Shown in pieces: positions 59,848-64,000 of a DNA stretch of 64,000 nt. The stretch's first letter is position 1. Each line of letters begins with the position of its first letter. Origin of the DNA: Homoserinimonas sedimenticola (lineage in GTDB: Bacteria; Actinomycetota; Actinomycetes; Actinomycetales; Microbacteriaceae); NCBI RefSeq assembly GCF_026094475.1, contig NZ_JAPELL010000001.1, positions 1,822,326 to 1,886,325 of the forward strand, written 5' to 3'. The notes beneath the pieces were generated by a model. It was not told the origin of the DNA. It saw only the letters and a list, made by a program, of their open reading frames with translations, and did not search any database. A program made the position numbers and the translations under genes.

Positions 59848-60261
59848 TCAGGCGACATCGCGCGAGACGGTGGGTGTGGGGGAGGGCGCGTCGAGGGTGA
59901 GGCTTCGCCCGAGCACGTAGGGGATCATGAGGGCGGCGCCGCCCGGTCCTTCGAGGTAGGGCACGAGCAGCCGAAACGCCACGGAGACGCTGTGCTCTCC
60001 CGCAGTGAGAAGCCCGGGCCCCGTGAGCAGGAGCCGGTCCTGCAGAAACCACCAGCCCGTCTCCTCGGCGAGGGCCGCGGCCTCCACCTCGCGCCCGCCG
60101 AAGTTGACGCGCAGCTGTGTCACGGCCGTGCCGTCGAGCGTGAGCGAGAGTTCGTGCACGCTCGCCAGTGGCATGGAACGAATCCAGGGCAGGGCGAGTC
60201 GGAGGGTGAAGCCCTCGGGGGTCGAGGAGAGTGCGTCGTCGCGCAGCGCGATCAGTGCCAT
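59848..60261 (-). CDS. C-glycoside deglycosidase beta-type subunit (DUF6379-like)
   Basis: A 137-residue beta-rich protein. It contains EGFTLRLALPWIRSMPLASV, DGTAVTQLRVNFGGREVE and WWFLQDRLLLTGPGL. These closely match the N-terminal parts of the fused proteins at 60390 and 61706 (for example EGFALSLTLPWYRSLWLSSV). The family is the small partner of C-glycoside deglycosidases. The start at 60261 (MALIALRDD) is chosen by this alignment. It precedes the alpha-type gene and is divergent from the fused genes. Confidence 0.7.
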   Translation of the reverse strand: MALIALRDDALSSTPEGFTLRLALPWIRSMPLASVHELSLTLDGTAVTQLRVNFGGREVEAAALAEETGWWFLQDRLLLTGPGLLTAGEHSVSVAFRLLVPYLEGPGGAALMIPYVLGRSLTLDAPSPTPTVSRDVA

Positions 60262-60300
60262 ACGTGCCTTCCCGTGCGAGGGCATCGTCGCGCTCGCACC

Positions 60301-60346
60301 GCTTATGTCAACACTGTACATACTTGTGCCTGAAACAGGGATAAGC
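60301..60346. promoter_or_regulatory. Candidate operator/promoter region between the divergent deglycosidase-like genes
   Basis: GCTTATGTC (60301-60309) faces ATAAGC (60341-60346) as an inverted pair. GCTTATGTC recurs at 63186, upstream of the solute-binding protein gene. The shared word suggests a common regulator for the cluster. The regulator gene is not in the window. Confidence 0.45.
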
Positions 60347-60389
60347 GTTATGCTGGGGCGATCCCACCACCAAGTAGGAGTGAGCAACG

Positions 60390-61682
60390 ATGCTTCTTGA
60401 GCGTGACCTCATCCAGTCCGTCGGCTTCCGCAACGTGCGCGAGGGCGACCGCATCACCGGCTTCCAGTTGAGGCTGCGGATGCCCTCCTACCGCGGCATG
60501 GCGGCGTCGCTCATCGACGGGGTCGCCGTGCGGGTGGGCGAGATCGTGGATGTGCCCCATGACGTTCCCACGTGGAGCTTCGGGGGGCGGGAATACACGC
60601 TCGCCGAGCTGTGGGAGAGCCGTGACATCCGCTGGCAGCTCGACGACGCGGCGGTCGTGACGGTGCCCCTCGAGGGCGGCCTGCCCGACGGCACGCACGA
60701 GGTGTCGATCGACCTGCGGCTGCGGATGTCGTACATCCCCATGGAGCACCAGCCCTCGGTGTTCCGCGCGACGCGACACATCACGCTGAGCCCCGAGGCT
60801 GCGGGAGGCCCCTTCAAGTACGGCGTCTCGCTCTACAGCTACATGGGCGACTACGGCACCGTGCTCGACCTCGAGACCACCCTCGCCTCGGTCGCCGACG
60901 TTGGCGCGACGGGCGTCGAGATCCTGGGGGAGGGCCACGTCACGGGATACCCCGAGCCCAGCACGGCCTGGATCGACGAGTGGTTCCGGCTGCTTGAGAA
61001 GTACCGCCTCGAGCCCACCAACTACGGTTCGTGGATCGACACGCGACTGCACCCGGGCCGCGCCATGACCGCGGAGGAGGGTGCCGCGACGCTGCAGCGC
61101 GACCTGCGGCTCGCGAAGCAGTTGGGCTTCTCGTTCGTGCGACCCAAGATCGGCGTCGTCTCGAGCGACCTCATTCCCGACCCCATCTGGACGGAGTCGG
61201 TCGAGCGTTCCCTCGACCTTGCGGCCGAGCTCGACGTCGTGATCTGCCCCGAGATTCACTCGCCGACCCCTATCAAGCACCCCGTCGTCGACGACTACAT
61301 CGCCCTGATCGAGCGCACCGGCACCAAGCACTTCGGCCTGCTGCTCGACACCGGCATCTTCCAGGACCGGCCGATCCCCCTGCGGGCGGGGGAGACCCGC
61401 GAGACGCGCCCCGCCTTCCTCGACGGCATCGGCGTCGACCCAGCCGACATCGCCGACATCGCCAAGTACGTCGTCTTCATCCAGGCGAAGTTCCACGACA
61501 TCGACGAGAACCAGCACGACCAGCAGATCCCCTGGGAGCCCGTGCTGCGCGCCCTCAAGGATGCGGGCTACGCGGGCTACCTGTCGAGCGAGTACGAGGG
61601 CGAGCGGGAGCCGTGGCGTGCGCTCGAGCAGGTGCGCCGCCAGCACTCGCTCATGCGCCGCATCGCGGGCGAGCTCGCCTGA
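60390..61682 (+). CDS. Fused beta-alpha C-glycoside deglycosidase-like protein (1)
   Basis: A 430-residue protein. Residues about 1-130 match the DUF6379-like beta subunit (SYRGMAASLIDGVAVRVGEI, EYTLAELWESRD). Residues 145-430 form the TIM barrel, with metal-site-like positions in GVEILGEGH, VICPEIHSPTP (Glu) and GLLLDTGIF (Asp), and SSEYEGER (Glu). The position equivalent to His in IKHVHAKF is Gln (VFIQAKFHDID), with a His three residues later. GGAG precedes the ATG. It is divergent from the split pair and 23 bases before the second fused gene. Confidence 0.7.
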   Translation: MLLERDLIQSVGFRNVREGDRITGFQLRLRMPSYRGMAASLIDGVAVRVGEIVDVPHDVPTWSFGGREYTLAELWESRDIRWQLDDAAVVTVPLEGGLPDGTHEVSIDLRLRMSYIPMEHQPSVFRATRHITLSPEAAGGPFKYGVSLYSYMGDYGTVLDLETTLASVADVGATGVEILGEGHVTGYPEPSTAWIDEWFRLLEKYRLEPTNYGSWIDTRLHPGRAMTAEEGAATLQRDLRLAKQLGFSFVRPKIGVVSSDLIPDPIWTESVERSLDLAAELDVVICPEIHSPTPIKHPVVDDYIALIERTGTKHFGLLLDTGIFQDRPIPLRAGETRETRPAFLDGIGVDPADIADIAKYVVFIQAKFHDIDENQHDQQIPWEPVLRALKDAGYAGYLSSEYEGEREPWRALEQVRRQHSLMRRIAGELA

Positions 61683-61705
61683 ACATCACGAGAAGAGGAA
61701 CAACA

Positions 61706-63178
61706 ATGCCCAACGGCCTCATTCAGGACGACAGCCTTCGCCAGCACCCCGAGGGTTTCGCGCTCTCGCTGACCCTGCCCTGGTACCGCAGCCTCTGGCT
61801 CTCATCGGTCACGAGCCTCGCCGTGACGATCGATGGCGAGGATGTCGCAACAGGCGACCTCGCATTCGAGCTCGCCGGGCGCCGCTACGCGCTCGAGGAG
61901 CTGCCCGAGCAGAGCGAGACGCTCTGGTACCTGCAGGAGCACCCGCTGCTGATCGCCCGCCGTGAGCAGCCCCTCGCGCTCGGCGAGACGCACGAGGTCG
62001 CGATCGCGGGCGAGCTCCGCCTGCCCTACATGCAGATCGCGCCCGGCCAGGACGGCGGCCCCGGCATGTACGTGCCGAACTTCGTGCGCCAGACCCTGTC
62101 GCTCACGGTCACCGACCGGGATGCCCCGGCCCCCGCCATGGTGAGTGACGTGACCCCGCCACCGCCCGCGACCGAGGCAGACCCCTTCAAGCTGGGCCTC
62201 ACCCTCTATTCGGCGAGTGCGGAGTTCCGCGCGGGATGGTTCGACTTCGACGGCCTGCTCGACCGGGTGGCCGAGCTCGGCATCGGCCCCGGCATCGAGA
62301 TCGTGGCATCGCAGATGATCCCCTCCTACCCGAGGGTCAGCGACGACTTCGAGCGCACCTGGCGGGCGGCTTTCGACCGGCACGGCTTCGACGCGAGTTC
62401 CTATGGAGCGAATCTCGACATGGGGCGCCGCCGTGATCGCGACATGACTCCCAACGAGGAGTTCGAGTTCAGCGAGCAGATGTTCCGCAGCGCCCACCGG
62501 CTCGGGTTCCCGCTCGTGCGCATCCAGAGCGCCAAGCCCGCCCTGCTGACCCGCCTGCTGCCGATCGCGGAGGAGCTCGAGCTGCAGCTCGCCTACGAGA
62601 TCCACGCCCCCCTCGGCCCCAACTCGCCCGAGATCATGAAGGTGCGCGAGCTCTACGACGAGCTCGACTCGCCCCTTCTCGGTTTCGTCGCCGACTTCTC
62701 GTCGACCATGCACTCGATGTCGCCCACCCTACTGAGGGCCGTGCGGCGGGCCGGGCTCGACGACGAGGCGATCGTGCGGCTCCAGCAGATCTGGGCGACG
62801 GATGCGCCCATGCGTGAGCGCCAGGAGGAGTTCATCGGCTACCTGAAGGGTCGAGACTTCGACCCGGGTCGTCTCGGCTCCTTCGCCCACCTCGCCTTCA
62901 ACATGCACGGCCACGTCGATCCGCGCGAGTGGGGCGACATCATGCCGCAGATCAAGCACGTGCACGCCAAGTTCTACGACATCGACGAGTCGGGCCAGGA
63001 GCCGGCCATCGACTACCCCGAGCTCGTGCGCGTCTTCGTCGAGGGCGGCTACCGCGGCTACTGGTCAAGCGAGTGGGAGGGTCACGCCTTCGCAGAACTC
63101 GGCGAGGTCGACCCGCTACTGCTCGTGCGCAAGCAGCACGACCTGATTCGCACTTCCATGCGCGCCGTCACGGCATAG
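61706..63178 (+). CDS. Fused beta-alpha C-glycoside deglycosidase-like protein (2)
   Basis: A 490-residue protein with the same plan: a beta-subunit-like domain (about 1-140; LTLPWYRSLWLSSVTSLAVT) joined to a TIM barrel (about 165-490). Metal-site-like residues are in LAYEIHAPLG (Glu), GFVADFSS (Asp), IKHVHAKFYDID (His) and YWSSEWEGH (Glu), so this copy keeps the full set. It is about 60 residues longer than the first fusion owing to insertions in the barrel. AGAAGAGGA precedes the ATG. Next gene downstream encodes a solute-binding protein. Confidence 0.7.
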   Translation: MPNGLIQDDSLRQHPEGFALSLTLPWYRSLWLSSVTSLAVTIDGEDVATGDLAFELAGRRYALEELPEQSETLWYLQEHPLLIARREQPLALGETHEVAIAGELRLPYMQIAPGQDGGPGMYVPNFVRQTLSLTVTDRDAPAPAMVSDVTPPPPATEADPFKLGLTLYSASAEFRAGWFDFDGLLDRVAELGIGPGIEIVASQMIPSYPRVSDDFERTWRAAFDRHGFDASSYGANLDMGRRRDRDMTPNEEFEFSEQMFRSAHRLGFPLVRIQSAKPALLTRLLPIAEELELQLAYEIHAPLGPNSPEIMKVRELYDELDSPLLGFVADFSSTMHSMSPTLLRAVRRAGLDDEAIVRLQQIWATDAPMRERQEEFIGYLKGRDFDPGRLGSFAHLAFNMHGHVDPREWGDIMPQIKHVHAKFYDIDESGQEPAIDYPELVRVFVEGGYRGYWSSEWEGHAFAELGEVDPLLLVRKQHDLIRTSMRAVTA

Positions 63179-63211
63179 CACTCCGGCTTATGTCGGATAT
63201 AGCAAAAACTA

Positions 63212-63230
63212 ATGTGTGAAAACGACACAT
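63212..63230. promoter_or_regulatory. Inverted repeat upstream of the solute-binding protein gene
   Basis: ATGTGT (63212-63217) and ACACAT (63225-63230) form a perfect inverted repeat with a 7-base centre. GCTTATGTC lies 18 bases upstream (63186). An operator or part of the promoter is likely. Confidence 0.5.
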
Positions 63231-63304
63231 CTCTGCAAAGATGGAACACACCAGCTGCTCGCGACAGCGCGAACAGCATGACAACGTAGTCAGAAAGGCT
63301 GGCC

Positions 63305-64000
63305 ATGACACAGCACCGTCACACCGCACTCCGCAGGGGGGCGTTCATCGCGATCCCCGTGGCCGGGGCGCTCGTCCTCGCTGGATGCTCCGGCTCGGGT
63401 GACGAGGGCGACTCCGGGTCCACCGGCTTCTCCTTCACCTATGCAACCTCGAACAACCTTGAGAGCCCCTACGAGGCGCTCGCCAACGCCTACATGGAAG
63501 CGAACCCGGGCGTCGACATCGAGCTGAACCCCCAGCCGAACGACAACTACGACACGACGGTGCGCACGCAGCTTCAGGCCGGCAATGCGACCGACATCAT
63601 CCAGACGGTTCCGGGCGCGGGCCAGCCCCGTTCGGTCGTCGAGCTCGCCGAGGCGGGCTTCCTCGCCCCGCTCGGCGACGCATCCGCCGCCATCATCTCG
63701 GAGGGCACCGAGAACCTCTTCCAGGTCGACGGTGAGACCTACGGCCAGCCGGTCGACTTCACCGTGACGGGCATCGTCGCGAACCTCACGACGGCGCAGG
63801 ACGCCGGCGTCGACGAGTTCCCCGACGACTTCAACGCCTTCCTCGACGCATGCGCGGATGTCGCCGCCTCCGGCAAGTCGATGGTCGCCCTCGCGGGTGC
63901 CGCCGCCCCCAACACGGGCCTCATGGCGATGTCGATCTCCGCGACGCGCGTCTACGCCGAGACTCCCGACTGGAACGAGCAGCGTGCCGCCGGCGACACG
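63305..64000 (+). CDS. Extracellular sugar-type solute-binding lipoprotein (3' end outside window)
   Basis: The first 232 residues of a family 1 solute-binding protein. The signal peptide (RRGAFIAIPVAGALVLAGCS) ends in the lipobox VLAGCSG. The mature part has SPYEALANAYMEANPGVDIE and QLQAGNATDIIQTVPG, typical of ABC sugar binders. AGAAAGG precedes the ATG. It directly follows the deglycosidase-like genes and so should bind their substrate or its precursor. The transporter permeases are expected beyond the window. Confidence 0.85.
   Translation, partial: MTQHRHTALRRGAFIAIPVAGALVLAGCSGSGDEGDSGSTGFSFTYATSNNLESPYEALANAYMEANPGVDIELNPQPNDNYDTTVRTQLQAGNATDIIQTVPGAGQPRSVVELAEAGFLAPLGDASAAIISEGTENLFQVDGETYGQPVDFTVTGIVANLTTAQDAGVDEFPDDFNAFLDACADVAASGKSMVALAGAAAPNTGLMAMSISATRVYAETPDWNEQRAAGDT

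Overview
This is a high-GC (about 70%) chromosomal segment from an actinobacterium, most likely a member of the Microbacteriaceae. The reasons are GTG starts and GTGA/ATGA gene overlaps, NucS instead of MutS/MutL, a CelR/CebR-type operator (TGGGAGCGCTCCCA), an IdeR/DtxR-like iron box, frequent GGATGC/GCATCC words, and leaderless-looking promoters with TANNNT 6-8 bases before the start codon. Assignments rest on reading translated sequence and recalled family motifs; no database search was possible.

1-18345 is mostly housekeeping: the end of an Fn3 surface protein, a HAD phosphatase, YciI, NucS, an MFS exporter with a divergent LacI regulator sharing tandem palindromes, a MATE transporter, a uracil/xanthine permease, an M13 metallopeptidase, a penicillin-recognising serine hydrolase, a YtxH/holin/DUF3618-like membrane cassette, HemD, an AcuI-type reductase, PanD, PfkA, two small DUF4190-like proteins, TrhO and a thioesterase.

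18474-32627 is nitrogen and peptide metabolism. It holds a full-length PutA-like protein that seems to have lost the catalytic residues of both domains, a 2-oxoglutarate oxygenase beside an ArsR regulator, an Lrp-type regulator divergent from a DDAH-like/RocD operon, and a GCS2 ligase. Next come the remains of the ATP-grasp / alpha-E / transglutaminase operon, where only the alpha-E gene is intact. A MarR-MFS pair, a lysophospholipase and an AbiEi/DUF559-like protein follow.

32993-48283 is carbon and iron metabolism: a CYP152 peroxygenase, a GH13 enzyme, an iron-boxed operon (lipoate ligase-like, HmuU-like, HmuV-like, orphan DNA methyltransferase), a cellobiose operon (cebEFG-bglC-celR), a VanY-type carboxypeptidase and phosphoglucomutase.

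48318-57295 carries PheA, RlmC (with a palindromic repeat inserted in frame), malic enzyme, a diacylglycerol kinase-family protein, SerS, a HAD hydrolase, two tRNA-Ser genes and an LCP protein. An IS481-family element sits exactly at the 3' end of tRNA-Ser(GCU).

58830-64000 is the most distinctive region: a divergent cluster of three C-glycoside-deglycosidase-like beta/alpha units, one split and two fused, followed by a sugar-type solute-binding lipoprotein that runs off the window. The working idea is uptake and C-C or related bond cleavage of an unknown glycoside. A 70-bp palindromic element (four copies), a mirrored 33-bp-period array, and a G-rich minisatellite are the main unexplained non-coding structures.
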